DNA from: Pseudomonadota bacterium
GTDB taxonomy: Bacteria; Pseudomonadota; Alphaproteobacteria; Rhizobiales; Xanthobacteraceae
DNA length: 64,000 nucleotides
Assembly (NCBI GenBank): GCA_023387735.1
Contig: JAEWHP010000031.1
Coordinates: forward strand, 104,548 to 168,547
Direction: 5' to 3'
The notes under the pieces are model-generated. The model made no database searches, was not told where the DNA came from, and saw nothing but the letters and a program-made list of their open reading frames with translations. Below are positions 1 to 9,224 of the stretch, one piece after another. The position numbers and the translations under genes are program-made. Each line of letters opens with the position of its first letter. Within the stretch, counting starts at the first letter, position 1.

Positions 1-1
1 C

Positions 2-1099
2 CACAGCCGCGAAGGCCGGCTCACCTTTGCCGACATCATCACCCGCAGCGAAGCCATGGCAGCCGTGCTGCGCACCGCGCAGAAGGCCGCCGCCTCCAGC
101 ATTCCGGTGCTGGTCGAAGGCGAGTCCGGCGTCGGCAAGGAATTGTTCGCCCGCGCCATCCACGGCACCAGCGAGCGCAAGTCCCGGCCCTTCGTCGCGG
201 TCAATTGCGGCGCCATCCCCGACAACCTCGTGGAATCTATCCTGTTCGGTCACGAGAAGGGCGCCTTCACCGGCGCCACCGAACGCCATATGGGCAAGTT
301 CGTCGAAGCCAATGGCGGCACGCTGTTTCTCGATGAGGTCGGCGAGTTGCCGCTGGCCGCGCAGGTGAAATTGCTTCGCGCGCTGCAGGAAGGCACCGTC
401 GAGGCGGTCGGCGGCCGCAGGCCGGTCAAGGTCGACGTACGCATCATCTCGGCGACCAACCGCACGCTGCTCGATCTGGTGAAGCGCGGCGCGTTCCGCG
501 AAGACCTGTTCTACCGGCTGCACGTTCTGCCGCTGACGATCCCCCCTCTGCGGATGCGGCGTGAGGACATCCCGCATCTGCTTCGACACTTCCTGGCGCG
601 CTTTGCCGCCGAGGAAAACCGTACCATTACCGGCATCAGCGGCGAGGCCGTAGCCCATCTCGCGCAGCTCGACTGGCCCGGCAACATCCGCCAGCTCGAA
701 AACACCGTGTATCGCGCCGTGGTGATGAGCGACGGCGATCAACTTGGCCTGTCGGACTTCCCGCCGGCCGTCGGCCAAGGGGTCCCGGAAGCCGATGTCG
801 CGCATGGCGAACCGGTGATCATCGCCCCCTCTACGGCGCCTGCGATGGTGTCGGGTAGTGAAATACCCATTGCGCCGCTCGGCCATGCCGGCAGCCTTGC
901 AATGCTTACCGCCACCGGCGAGGTGCGGCCGCTCGAGGAGATGGAGAACGAGATCATCCGCTTCGCGATCTCGCACTATCGCGGCCAGATGTCGGAGGTC
1001 GCGCGCCGGCTCAAGATCGGCCGCTCGACGCTGTACCGCAAGCTCGACGAAGCGGCCGCGGCCGACCCGACCGAACGCGGCGCGCACGACGCCGACTGA
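2..1099 (+). CDS. sigma-54-dependent transcriptional activator, 5' truncated
   Basis: The reading frame is open from base 2, so the true start and any N-terminal sensory or receiver domain lie outside the window. What is visible is an AAA+ sigma-54 activator core: Walker A GESGVGKE, the sigma-54 contact loop GAFTGA, Walker B GTLFLDEVGEL, and the arginine-finger region FREDLFYRLHVLPL. A linker of about 70 residues follows, then a C-terminal Fis-type helix-turn-helix (VARRLKIGRSTLYRKL). Proteins of this build hydrolyse ATP to open RNA polymerase-sigma-54 promoters. The signal and target genes cannot be told from the fragment. No clear strong terminator follows; a weak stem lies at 1202-1234. 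Two sigma-54-like promoters occur later in the window but nothing links them to this protein. Confidence 0.93.
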   Translation, partial: HSREGRLTFADIITRSEAMAAVLRTAQKAAASSIPVLVEGESGVGKELFARAIHGTSERKSRPFVAVNCGAIPDNLVESILFGHEKGAFTGATERHMGKFVEANGGTLFLDEVGELPLAAQVKLLRALQEGTVEAVGGRRPVKVDVRIISATNRTLLDLVKRGAFREDLFYRLHVLPLTIPPLRMRREDIPHLLRHFLARFAAEENRTITGISGEAVAHLAQLDWPGNIRQLENTVYRAVVMSDGDQLGLSDFPPAVGQGVPEADVAHGEPVIIAPSTAPAMVSGSEIPIAPLGHAGSLAMLTATGEVRPLEEMENEIIRFAISHYRGQMSEVARRLKIGRSTLYRKLDEAAAADPTERGAHDAD

Positions 1100-1445
1100 C
1101 CGAACCGCCGATTGTGGCGTCGAGGTGGCAAAGTTGCTTGCGGGCCAACGAGTTGCCCGCTTCAGAACCTTTGAACCGTGGCTTGCAGGTGACAGACAAA
1201 AAGCGGGCGCCGTGGCAAAACCGCGCGACCCGCTGTATTTGGGTTGGTTTGAGGTCAGTTTGTCGTGAGTAGTCCCCCATGGCGCTGGCTGCATGAAGGG
1301 GGCACATGTATCGTCTGCGTCTGAATCGTTATGTGCAGGCGTACCGACCGATTTGCACGAGGCCGGCGCTTTCCGCGCAAGCTGTGACGAACAAAACCTA
1401 ACGACTGTTCCATGCCGGGGCAGTTTCGCCCAAGGGGGTGTGACG
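1100..1445. other. gene-free stretch between the activator and the L,D-transpeptidase gene
   Basis: No supportable gene. A 6-bp stem, AGCGGG (1202-1207) with CCCGCT (1229-1234) around a 21-nt loop, could be a weak transcription end for the upstream gene. A longer frame enters the transpeptidase from an ATG at 1293, but the signal peptide and ribosome-binding site favour the start at 1446. Confidence 0.5.
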
Positions 1446-3602
1446 ATGCGTGACTGTTCGACGAACCGTGTTGGCTTTGACCGCGTGCTGATGGCTGTCG
1501 CGGCAACCTTCCTCGCGGTTTCCGCAAGCTCGGCCCAGGCGGGCCCGTCGGATACGCCGCGCGCCAGCGCCGCCGAACTCGCGATCGACGCTGCTATTCC
1601 TCGCCCCGAACCGGCAAATGTTCCGCCGCCGAGCATCGGCGACTTCAAGATGGACTCCACCGTGTCGGCGCCCGATCCGGCCAGGGCGATCGCGAAACCG
1701 AGCGAGCCCAGCTCCACCGCAGCGATCCCCGACCCGACAACCAAGCCGGCCGCGATTGTCACTGCGCCTGCGAGGACCAACGACACCGCAGCCACGCCGC
1801 CAGCGGCAACAACAACGACGACGCCCGCGACCGCCACGGCGCCAGCCGTCGAACCGGCCAGCGAGCCTGTGAAGGCAAGCAGCGTCGCCCCGGCCGATCA
1901 ACCGGTTGCCGACAGGATTCGCGAAATGCTGGCCGCCAAGTCGCTGCGCTACTTCGATCGCAGGAACGAGCGCGCGGCCGTCGAGAAGTTCTATTCCGCG
2001 CGTGAGTACGCGCCGCAGTGGACCCAGGCCGGAAAACTGACCGACTCCGGCAAGGGCGTGATCGCCCGCCTGAAGGGTGCCGCTGCAGACGGACTCGATC
2101 CGGCCGAATATCCGACCCCGGATTTCGCAGCTGCCACTTCGCCGGATCAGCTTGCCGAAGCCGAACTGAAACTGACTTCCAGCATGCTCGACTATGCACG
2201 CCAGGCGCAGAGCGGCCGGATGCACTGGTCGCAGGTTGCCGGCGATATTCTCTATCCCGAGCATCCGACCGATCCCGCCGAGGTGCTGGCCAACGTCTCG
2301 GCCGCCAAGGACGCTGCCGCGGCGCTCGACGGCTACAACCCTCCCCACAAGCTCTACAGGGATCTGAAGGCGAAGCTCGCCGAGTTGCGTGGCGAGAGCG
2401 AAGGACCGGTCATGCAAATTCCGCAGGGTCCCGCGCTCGCCTACAAGGCCGCGACCAAGAAGCAGGGCGCGGTCGTGCCGGAAGATGCGCGCGTGCCGCA
2501 ACTGCGCGCCAAGCTCGGCATTCACGACAACGCCGACGATACGAAGTACGACGCACAGGTCGCCGCCGCCGTGCGCAAATTCCAGGGCAGCGTCGACCTC
2601 AAGCCGACCGGCGTGCTCGACGACCGTACGGTGAATGCGCTCAACAGCCCGAAGCGCGACCGGCAGATCGACCTTGTGCTCGTCAACATGGAACGCCTGC
2701 GCTGGCTGCCGCGCCAGCTCGGTGCCGCCTCGCTCGGCAACGCCTACGTCATTCTCAATGTCCCTGATTTTACGCTGAAGGTGATGCAGAACGGCCAGCA
2801 GGTCTGGACGACGCGCGTGGTGACCGGCAAGCCCGGAAAACATGCGACGCCGATGCTGACGGAGACGATGAAATTCATCACCGTCAACCCGACCTGGAAC
2901 GTGCCGCCATCGATCATCTACAACGAATACCTGCCCGCCCTGCAGCAGGATCCGACCGTGCTGCAGCGCATGGGTCTGCGGCTCGAGCGCAGGCGCGATG
3001 GCAGCATTCACATTTCGCAGCCGCCCGGCGAAGCCAACGCGCTCGGCCGCGTCCGCTTCAATTTCCCGAACAAGTTCCTGGTCTATCAGCACGACACCCC
3101 GGACAAGCACCTGTTCGCCAAGGAAGAGCGCGCGTTCAGCCATGGCTGCATGCGGGTGCAGAACCCGGATCAATACGCCGCGACGCTGCTCAACATCACG
3201 ATGCCGAACGAGCGCTATACGCCGGAACGAATCCGCAGCATGTACGGCCGTAGCGAGATCGATCTGAAATTCCCGACGGCGATTCCGGTCAACATCACCT
3301 ACCAGACCGCGTTCGTTGACGACCACGGCAAGTTGCAGACGCGAAAGGACATCTATGGCCGCGACGCCGTGATGCTCAACCTGCTCAGGAACAGCCGCAA
3401 CAAGGACCTCGAGGTCATGGTCTCCCATGCCCAGCCGAGCTACGCGCGGCCGAGGGATCCGTTGCCGCCCGGCGTCAACTTTGCCAGCGACAACACCTAT
3501 TCTTCCGGACCCAACTTCTTTGAGCGCCTGTTCGGTGGCCCATCTCAGATGACGCCGCCCGCTCCGGTCGGCCGCAGGCCGCAGCAGCGGTTTACCCGCT
3601 AG
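1446..3602 (+). CDS. L,D-transpeptidase (YkuD family, YcbB/LdtD-like), exported
   Basis: A 718-residue exported peptidoglycan cross-linking enzyme. The start at 1446 is chosen because AAGGGGG lies about 7 nt upstream and the protein then opens with a signal peptide ending near AQA (residues 30-32). A Pro/Thr/Ala-rich linker follows. Next come a YcbB-type scaffold, a peptidoglycan-binding repeat (about residues 349-400, ending GVLDDRTVNALN), and the YkuD catalytic domain. The active-site motif SHGCMR has its nucleophile cysteine at residue 568. Such enzymes make 3-3 cross-links between diaminopimelate residues and are carbapenem-sensitive but insensitive to most other beta-lactams. A strong terminator follows at 3643, so the gene is probably monocistronic. 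The following DUF882 gene is also a predicted cell-wall enzyme. Confidence 0.93.
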   Translation: MRDCSTNRVGFDRVLMAVAATFLAVSASSAQAGPSDTPRASAAELAIDAAIPRPEPANVPPPSIGDFKMDSTVSAPDPARAIAKPSEPSSTAAIPDPTTKPAAIVTAPARTNDTAATPPAATTTTTPATATAPAVEPASEPVKASSVAPADQPVADRIREMLAAKSLRYFDRRNERAAVEKFYSAREYAPQWTQAGKLTDSGKGVIARLKGAAADGLDPAEYPTPDFAAATSPDQLAEAELKLTSSMLDYARQAQSGRMHWSQVAGDILYPEHPTDPAEVLANVSAAKDAAAALDGYNPPHKLYRDLKAKLAELRGESEGPVMQIPQGPALAYKAATKKQGAVVPEDARVPQLRAKLGIHDNADDTKYDAQVAAAVRKFQGSVDLKPTGVLDDRTVNALNSPKRDRQIDLVLVNMERLRWLPRQLGAASLGNAYVILNVPDFTLKVMQNGQQVWTTRVVTGKPGKHATPMLTETMKFITVNPTWNVPPSIIYNEYLPALQQDPTVLQRMGLRLERRRDGSIHISQPPGEANALGRVRFNFPNKFLVYQHDTPDKHLFAKEERAFSHGCMRVQNPDQYAATLLNITMPNERYTPERIRSMYGRSEIDLKFPTAIPVNITYQTAFVDDHGKLQTRKDIYGRDAVMLNLLRNSRNKDLEVMVSHAQPSYARPRDPLPPGVNFASDNTYSSGPNFFERLFGGPSQMTPPAPVGRRPQQRFTR

Positions 3603-3642
3603 TCCGGATCACGGGTTGACTGCCAAATTTACAAACGAATTC

Positions 3643-3677
3643 AACGACCTCGCCCTATGGGCGAGGTCGTTTTCGTT
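3643..3677 (+). terminator. rho-independent terminator after the L,D-transpeptidase gene
   Basis: A perfect 13-bp stem, AACGACCTCGCCC (3643-3655) with GGGCGAGGTCGTT (3659-3671), has a 3-nt loop and runs into TTTTCGTT. Confidence 0.9.
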
Positions 3678-3760
3678 AACCATTATCCATCCGTGAATTG
3701 GCACCGGGCACTTTTTCGCCACAGTCGGCGGGTTAGTTAAGCATACTTGGGGGCGGGTCG

Positions 3761-3776
3761 GTAAACCTCGGTTAAC
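3761..3776 (+). promoter_or_regulatory. near-match to a CtrA box upstream of the DUF882 gene
   Basis: GTAA-ACCTCGG-TTAAC differs at one base from the alphaproteobacterial CtrA consensus TTAA-N7-TTAAC. It lies about 30-45 nt before the likely start of a cell-wall hydrolase gene. The motif is short, so chance is a real alternative. Confidence 0.35.
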
Positions 3777-3808
3777 CTTCCCGCTTTAAGAAAGCGTTCA
3801 CCCTCTCT

Positions 3809-5485
3809 TTGCCGGGGTCTGCAAGAGACATTCGTGAACGCTGGTCGATCGGGTGGGCTTTATACGTGCTGATTGGTCTCGCGCGCCAATTCAATCTGCT
3901 TGCTTTGCCAAAGGCCGGATACGGGTTCGGCCTGGGTTCGCTGTTGCTGATCGCAGGCGCAGGGTCGGTGCATGATGCGACGGCGCTGAACGAGACCCGC
4001 ACCCTCTCCTTCCACCACACCCATTCCGGCGAAGACCTCACCGTCACCTTCAAGCGTAACGGCCGCTACGACGAAGAAGCGCTCAAGAAGCTCAATCATT
4101 TCCTCCGCGACTGGCGCAGCCAGGACCAGACCACGATGGATCGTCACCTGTTCGACATCCTCTGGGAAGTCTACCGCGACGTCGACGGCAAGAAGCCGAT
4201 CCAGATCATCTCCGCCTACCGCTCCCCCGCCACCAACTCCATGCTCCGCCGCCGCTCATCCGGTGTCGCGCGCTTCAGCCAGCACATGCTGGGCCACGCC
4301 ATGGACTTCTACATTCCTGACGTGCCGCTGGAGCATGTTCGCGCCGCCGGCCTGCGGCAGCAGCGCGGCGGCGTCGGCTTCTATCCGACCTCGGGATCGC
4401 CGTTCGTCCATCTCGATACCGGCAGCGTCCGTCACTGGCCGCGCATGACCCAGGAGCAACTGGCCAAGGTGTTCCCGGACGGACGCACCGTGCATTTGCC
4501 CTCCAATGGCGGTCCGATGAAGGGCTATGAGCTGGCCCGCGCCGACATCGAACGCCGCGGCAATGTCGACAATGCCGCAACCACCAGCAAGATGCCGAAT
4601 CTGTTCGCGTCGTGGTTCAAGGGCAGCAAGCCTGCGACAGAAGAGGATGACGAGGGCGCCAGCGCTCCCGCAAGGAACGAGAAGCCGGGCTCTACCAACG
4701 TAGCCGCGGCAACACCCGCCAAGTCAGCGGATCCGGTTCCGACCCCGCGTGCGAAGCCGCAGGTCGCGGCGACGCTCCAGCTGGCCTCGGCCGACGCCCA
4801 GATCGTGCCGGCGGCGAAAGCCAGGCCTGAAGCGATGCAGGTCGCGCAGGCTTCCGCCGAGAATACCGAGCCGAAGCCGCAGACGCCGGCTGATATCATC
4901 AATTCCCGCGGCTTCTGGGACGACCCGCCGGCCAACGCGAATCAGCCGACCCCAGCGCAGGTCGCAGGGCTGCGTGCACGCCAGGCGCTCGCCGCCGCCA
5001 CCGATCCGCAGCCGACCGCCAGCGTCTCCGAGGCGTTCAAGAGGGCGCTGGCCTATGCGCCGGCCGCCACCCCGCCGGCCGATCGCTCGAACGTCGTCAC
5101 GGCCTCCATCGCAATGCCGCGCGCCACCACCCGCTCGGCGCGCAATGCCGATGCCGCTCCGACCGAGGTCAACACCGTGGTCTCCAAGGGCGTGCAGGGT
5201 CAGGACCCCGCGGTCGCAACCTCGGCCCGCCTCGCCGCCGCGCAGGGCAACGCGATCTGGATGCGGGTCATGATGCTGGCGCCAAGCGCAAGCAGCGCAA
5301 TGTCGACGACGGTACTCGGCGATACCGAGATGACCCAGATGCGCAGCTATTTCGTCAAGCCGCAGACTGCGATCGCCATGAGCTTCTCGGAAGATCCGAT
5401 GATGGGCATGACCTGCGACCGCTTCTCGGGATCGGCGACCGCCAAGCTTTCGACCCACGTGCTGCGTACCGCCGCGCTGCGCTAG
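3809..5485 (+). CDS. DUF882 / YcbK-like (peptidase M15 fold) protein with long C-terminal extension
   Basis: Up to 558 residues. The N-terminal part holds a hydrophobic segment (GSLLLIAGAGS) and then a DUF882 domain with the M15-like zinc-site pattern: SAYRSPATN, HMLGHAMDFYIPD and FVHLDTGSVRHW. The conserved His and Asp residues suggest a zinc-dependent peptidoglycan peptidase or a binding domain of that fold. The remaining 300 or so residues are Ala/Pro-rich and low in complexity. The final 90 residues form a more ordered segment containing two Met-rich patches. The start is uncertain: the longest frame begins with TTG at 3809, and a GTG at 3866 within VLIGLARQ is also plausible. It follows the L,D-transpeptidase gene and is probably also envelope-directed. 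Substrate is not known. Confidence 0.85.
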   Translation: MPGSARDIRERWSIGWALYVLIGLARQFNLLALPKAGYGFGLGSLLLIAGAGSVHDATALNETRTLSFHHTHSGEDLTVTFKRNGRYDEEALKKLNHFLRDWRSQDQTTMDRHLFDILWEVYRDVDGKKPIQIISAYRSPATNSMLRRRSSGVARFSQHMLGHAMDFYIPDVPLEHVRAAGLRQQRGGVGFYPTSGSPFVHLDTGSVRHWPRMTQEQLAKVFPDGRTVHLPSNGGPMKGYELARADIERRGNVDNAATTSKMPNLFASWFKGSKPATEEDDEGASAPARNEKPGSTNVAAATPAKSADPVPTPRAKPQVAATLQLASADAQIVPAAKARPEAMQVAQASAENTEPKPQTPADIINSRGFWDDPPANANQPTPAQVAGLRARQALAAATDPQPTASVSEAFKRALAYAPAATPPADRSNVVTASIAMPRATTRSARNADAAPTEVNTVVSKGVQGQDPAVATSARLAAAQGNAIWMRVMMLAPSASSAMSTTVLGDTEMTQMRSYFVKPQTAIAMSFSEDPMMGMTCDRFSGSATAKLSTHVLRTAALR

Positions 5486-5551
5486 ACGCCCGGCATCGTC
5501 GCCGGTCCACGGCAATCCAACCTCGCCGATATGTCTTCTCAGGTTTGATGG

Positions 5552-5628
5552 ATACGCGGGTCCCGGTTACACCAAGGCTTCTCCGAGGCTTTCCAGTACT
5601 GGCGCGCCGTAGCGGCAAGCCCGCGTAT
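5552..5628. repeat. imperfect palindromic element between convergent genes
   Basis: The arms ATACGCGGG (5552-5560) and CCCGCGTAT (5620-5628) are perfect inverse complements bracketing 59 nt. The layout resembles small interspersed palindromic repeats of Bradyrhizobium. It lies between the DUF882 gene and gapR, which converge, so it may also act as a transcription end. Confidence 0.45.
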
Positions 5629-5644
5629 GACGTCGTAAGACGTC

Positions 5645-5917
5645 TCAGATCATTCCCAGCGCCTGCATGTAGGTTTCCAGGATGGTTTCCTGTTCGGCGC
5701 GCTCGTTCGCGTCCTGCTTGCGCATGCGCACGATGGTGCGGAGCGCCTTGGTGTCGAAGCCGTTGCCCTTCGCCTCAGCGTAGACATCCTTGATGTCGTC
5801 GGAGATCGTCTTCTTTTCTTCTTCCAGACGCTCGATGCGCTCGATGATGGCCTTGAGCTGGTCTTTGGCGAATCGTGTCGCGGGCTCGTCCTGAACGGCG
5901 GCTGCGGAGGTGGCCAT
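5645..5917 (-). CDS. gapR: DUF2312 / UPF0335 nucleoid-associated protein GapR
   Basis: A 90-residue protein matching the DUF2312 family, whose Caulobacter member GapR binds overtwisted AT-rich DNA ahead of replication and transcription and supports topoisomerase function. The body is almost entirely helical and charged: a long coiled-coil segment ([19 protein letters not shown]) is followed by [19 protein letters not shown] and [18 protein letters not shown]. These are the family's conserved stretches. The length equals the usual family length. It is read from the minus strand as a stand-alone gene. A stem AGCGCCG/CGGCGCT at 5960-5987, followed on the plus strand by TTTTT, lies just upstream of it. 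The function is transferred from Caulobacter by family, not shown here. Confidence 0.9.
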   Translation of the reverse strand: MATSAAAVQDEPATRFAKDQLKAIIERIERLEEEKKTISDDIKDVYAEAKGNGFDTKALRTIVRMRKQDANERAEQETILETYMQALGMI

Positions 5918-6150
5918 CGTTTACTCCTGAATGGAACTGCGAGTGAGGCTTAAAGATCAAGCGCCGCACGCGTTACCGCACGGCGCTTTTTCAAGGATGA
6001 CCCTCAAGATCGGGGGGCCTTGCGTCAAGGCAACATCATGCTCATCCACAGCGCGCCCACAGGAGATGACGGCGGGCTATCCCCTCGCCAATGTCTGGGC
6101 TTGACCGGCCATGACAGAGAAATCGAATCGCACGAGAGAGTGCGAAAGGA

Positions 6151-6453
6151 TCAATGCCCGGGATGAACCTTCTTCATCGCGGCCAGTTGCTCGGGCGTGG
6201 CCGTGCCCTGGTGCTTCGCCTTCCACTCTTCGTAGGGCATGCCGTAGACCGCCTCGCGGCTCTCGTCCTTGCTGACGGCAACGCCTTTGGCGTCGGCCGC
6301 TTCCTTCATCCAGTTCGACAGGCAGTTGCGGCAGAAGCCGGCCAAATTCATCAGATCGATGTTCTGGACGTCGGTCCGGCCCTGCAGATGGCTCACCAGG
6401 CGCCGGAAAACGGCGGCTTCCAGTTCCGTTCTGGTTTTGTCGTCGATCGTCAT
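6151..6453 (-). CDS. DUF1244 domain protein
   Basis: A 100-residue cytoplasmic protein beginning MTIDDKTRTELEAAVFRRL when the start at 6453 is used. An ATG 30 nt upstream is possible but adds residues atypical of the family. The conserved DUF1244 features are HLQGRTDVQNIDLMNLAGF, the Cys pair in FCRNCLSNWM, and EAVYGMPYEEWK. The CxxC-like pair (C-R-N-C) could bind metal. The molecular function of the family is unknown. It is transcribed divergently from the DUF1036-pyk pair, an arrangement I recall in other alphaproteobacteria. Confidence 0.88.
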   Translation of the reverse strand: MTIDDKTRTELEAAVFRRLVSHLQGRTDVQNIDLMNLAGFCRNCLSNWMKEAADAKGVAVSKDESREAVYGMPYEEWKAKHQGTATPEQLAAMKKVHPGH

Positions 6454-6649
6454 GGCCGAGGGTCCCGTTGGTTCACCAATCATATGAGCATCAGATGGGA
6501 ATTGTCACAGATTTTGCCATATCTGCGGGCAAAAGGCGGCATCCCGGGCGGCATTCCGGTTTCCCACAGCGCGGGAAATGCGCTGCCTGCCGTTGACAGG
6601 TCCGGCCGGGTAACGCGAAATCGTCAATCATTTGATGTAGCTTCCCTGC

Positions 6650-7216
6650 ATGACTGCAAAAGATTCCCTCCACCGCCGCCCTGCTAGCCTGACCGCCGGC
6701 CTGATGCCGATGCTCGCGCTGGCGGTGACCTGCGCCTGGAGCAGTCCGGCGGCGGCCGACTTCCGGCTGTGCAACAACACCTCCAGCCGGGTCGGCATCG
6801 CGCTTGGCTACAAGGACGCCGAGGGCTGGACCACCGAGGGCTGGTGGAACGTATCCTCGCGTAGTTGCGAGACGCTGCTGCGCGGAACCCTGGTCGCCCG
6901 CTTCTATTACATCTACGCGCTTGACTACGACCGCGGCGGCGAATGGTCCGGACAGGCCTTCATGTGTTCGCGCGACAAGGAATTCACCATCAAGGGCACC
7001 GAGAATTGCCTGGCGCGCGGTTACGATCGCACCGGCTTTTTCGAGGTCGATACCGGCGAACAGCGAGCATGGACCGTGCAACTGACCGAAGCCAACGAGC
7101 AGCCGGCGCAGCGCGTGCCGGGAATTCCGGGAACGGTGGGACCAGGCGGTCCGGGCGGCATGCCCGGTCTGGGCACACCGGGTCTTCCGCCGCCAGCCGC
7201 GGCGCCCAAGCAATGA
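6650..7216 (+). CDS. DUF1036 secreted protein
   Basis: A 188-residue exported protein of the DUF1036 family. A signal peptide runs to about residue 36 (WSSPAAAD). The mature domain carries FRLCNNTSSRVGIALGYKD, GWTTEGWWNV and FYYIYALDYDRGGEW, with several cysteines (RLCNN, SSRSCETLL, AFMCSRD, TENCLARGY) probably in disulfides. The tail is Gly/Pro-rich and disordered-looking. Its stop codon overlaps the start of pyk by 4 nt (ATGA), so the two are translationally coupled. The biochemical role is unknown, and the coupling to pyruvate kinase is odd for an exported protein. Confidence 0.9.
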   Translation: MTAKDSLHRRPASLTAGLMPMLALAVTCAWSSPAAADFRLCNNTSSRVGIALGYKDAEGWTTEGWWNVSSRSCETLLRGTLVARFYYIYALDYDRGGEWSGQAFMCSRDKEFTIKGTENCLARGYDRTGFFEVDTGEQRAWTVQLTEANEQPAQRVPGIPGTVGPGGPGGMPGLGTPGLPPPAAAPKQ

Positions 7217-8649
7217 GGCGGCTCCGTCGTATCAAGATTCTGGCAACGCTCGGCCCTGCATCGTCAGACAGTGCGATGATCCGGAAGCTGTTCGAGGCCG
7301 GTGCGGACGTGTTCCGCATCAACATGAGCCACACCCCGCACGACAAGATGCGCGAGCTGGTGCAGACCATCCGCAATGTCGAATCGAGCTACGGCCGGCC
7401 GATCGGCATCCTGGTCGACCTGCAGGGACCGAAGCTGCGGCTTGGCGCGTTCGCCGAAGGTTCGACGCAACTCAAGAACGGCCAGAGCTTCACGCTCGAT
7501 TCCGACAAGGCGCCCGGCGACAACAGCCGCGTGCAGCTGCCGCATCCCGAAATCCTCGCCGCGCTTCGCCCCGGCCATGCGCTGCTGCTCGACGACGGCA
7601 AGGTGCGCCTGATCGTCGAGGAGGCCTCGCCCGAACGCGCGGTGACGCGGGTGGTGATCGGCGGCAAGATGTCGGACCGCAAGGGTGTCAGTCTCCCCGA
7701 TACCGACCTGCCGGTGTCGGCGATGACGCCAAAGGACCGCGCCGATCTCGAGGCGGCCCTCGCCACAGGCATCGACTGGGTCGCGCTCTCGTTCGTGCAA
7801 CGCGCCGAGGACGTCCAGGAGGCCAAGCGGATGATCCGCGGCCGCGCCGCCGTGATGGCCAAGATCGAAAAGCCGCAGGCGATCGAACGGCTCGGCGAGA
7901 TCATCGACGCTTCCGACGCGCTGATGGTGGCGCGCGGCGATCTCGGCGTCGAACTGCCGCTGGAGCGGGTGCCGAGCCTGCAGAAGCAGATGACGCGAAT
8001 GGCGCGTCGCGCCGGCAAGCCGGTGGTGATCGCGACGCAGATGCTGGAATCGATGATCCAGTCGCCGGTGCCGACCCGTGCCGAAGTATCCGACGTCGCG
8101 ACCGCGGTCTACGAAGGCGCCGACGCCATCATGCTGTCGGCGGAATCAGCCGCCGGCAAATTCCCGGTCGAGGCGGTCTCGACGATGAATCGCATCGGCG
8201 AGGAAGTGGAACGCGACCCGACCTATCGCTCGGTGCTGACAGCGCAGCGGATGCAGCCCGAGAATACGGTCGGCGACGCCATCGCGGACGCCGCGCGGCA
8301 GATCGCCGAGACGCTCGAACTGGCGGCCATCATCTGCTGGACCGCGTCGGGCTCCACCGCGATCCGCGTAGCGCGCGAGCGGCCGAAGCTGCCGGTGGTC
8401 GCGATCACGCCGAATCTCACGACGGGACGCAAATTGTCGGTCGTGTGGGGCGTGCATTGCGTGGTCGCGGAAGACGCCCACGACCAGGACGACATGGTCG
8501 ATCGCGCCGGCTCGATTGCGTTCCGCGACGGCTTCGCCAAGGCAGGCCAGCGCGTGATCATCGTCGCCGGCGTACCGCTCGGTATCCCCGGAACCACCAA
8601 CATGGTGCGCATCGCCTCGGTCGGCTCCAGCAGCGACGCGGAGATGTAA
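7213..8649 (+). CDS. pyk: pyruvate kinase
   Basis: A 478-residue pyruvate kinase converting phosphoenolpyruvate and ADP to pyruvate and ATP in lower glycolysis. The start at 7213 overlaps the stop of the DUF1036 gene (ATGA) and gives the canonical opening IKILATLGPASSD. Visible family features are RINMSH, VDLQGPKLRLG, the active-site signature around MAKIEKPQAIERL, MVARGDLGVELPLERVP, and the C-terminal domain with TASGSTAIRVARERP and AITPNLTTGRKL. Length is normal. A hairpin of the REP type follows 11 nt after the stop. No downstream gene is on the same strand. Confidence 0.97.
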   Translation: MRRLRRIKILATLGPASSDSAMIRKLFEAGADVFRINMSHTPHDKMRELVQTIRNVESSYGRPIGILVDLQGPKLRLGAFAEGSTQLKNGQSFTLDSDKAPGDNSRVQLPHPEILAALRPGHALLLDDGKVRLIVEEASPERAVTRVVIGGKMSDRKGVSLPDTDLPVSAMTPKDRADLEAALATGIDWVALSFVQRAEDVQEAKRMIRGRAAVMAKIEKPQAIERLGEIIDASDALMVARGDLGVELPLERVPSLQKQMTRMARRAGKPVVIATQMLESMIQSPVPTRAEVSDVATAVYEGADAIMLSAESAAGKFPVEAVSTMNRIGEEVERDPTYRSVLTAQRMQPENTVGDAIADAARQIAETLELAAIICWTASGSTAIRVARERPKLPVVAITPNLTTGRKLSVVWGVHCVVAEDAHDQDDMVDRAGSIAFRDGFAKAGQRVIIVAGVPLGIPGTTNMVRIASVGSSSDAEM

Positions 8650-8659
8650 GGATATCGTC

Positions 8660-8692
8660 ATTCCGGGGCGCGCGTCAGCGCGAACCCGGAAT
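8660..8692. repeat. REP-like palindrome after pyk
   Basis: ATTCCGGG (8660-8667) pairs with CCCGGAAT (8685-8692) around an inner GCGC-rich stretch. It has the form of short interspersed palindromes I recall in Bradyrhizobium genomes and may serve as a transcription end for the convergent pyk and OsmC genes. Confidence 0.55.
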
Positions 8693-8714
8693 CTCGTCGC
8701 CGCCGGATCGGCAC

Positions 8715-9143
8715 TCAGCCCTGCAGCGTCGCGTCCAGCGTGATCTTCGTGTTCAGCAGCTTCGACACCGGGCAGCCCGCCTTGGCCTTGCCTGCAAGCT
8801 CCTGGAATTGCGCATCGTCAGCACCCGGTATCTTTGCATTCAGCGTCAGATGCACCGAGGTGATGGCAAAACCATCGCCCTGCTTTTCCAGCGTAACGTC
8901 GGCCCTGGTATCCATGTGTTCGGCGGTGAGCTTTGCCTCGCCGAGGATCAGCGACAGCGCCATGGTGAAGCAGGCGGCATGCGCTGCGCCGATCAACTCC
9001 TCCGGATTGGAGCCGGGCTTGCCCTCGAAGCGGCTGGAGAAGCCATAGGGATAATCGTTGAGCGCGCCGCTCTTGGTCGAGATCGCGCCCTTGCCGTCCT
9101 TGATGCCGCCCTGCCATTTGGCGGATCCTGATGTCGTCGTCAT
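8715..9143 (-). CDS. OsmC family peroxiredoxin-like protein
   Basis: A 142-residue OsmC-type protein, likely reducing organic hydroperoxides in the cytoplasm. The start at 9143 is set by GAGGAG 8 nt upstream; an upstream in-frame start would add an untypical Cys-rich extension. The two family cysteines are present: Cys58 in AAHAACFTMALS, the peroxidatic position, and Cys124 in KAGCPVSKLL, the resolving position. The N-terminal KWQGGIKDGKGAISTKSG is typical of OsmC proper rather than Ohr. The gene stands alone, 81 nt after a TetR-type regulator gene on the same strand, which may control it. Confidence 0.92.
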   Translation of the reverse strand: MTTTSGSAKWQGGIKDGKGAISTKSGALNDYPYGFSSRFEGKPGSNPEELIGAAHAACFTMALSLILGEAKLTAEHMDTRADVTLEKQGDGFAITSVHLTLNAKIPGADDAQFQELAGKAKAGCPVSKLLNTKITLDATLQG

Positions 9144-9224
9144 CGCATGCTCCTCATCACGGGTTGGACCGTTGATAAAGCAGCAGCATGACAATTGGTT
9201 GCGGCGAAGACGTGTCGCTGGTGC

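Noticed and set aside
1398..3428. 676-residue open frame on the minus strand
   Set aside because: It is antisense to the L,D-transpeptidase gene, which has catalytic motifs and a signal peptide; high-GC codon structure makes such shadows common.
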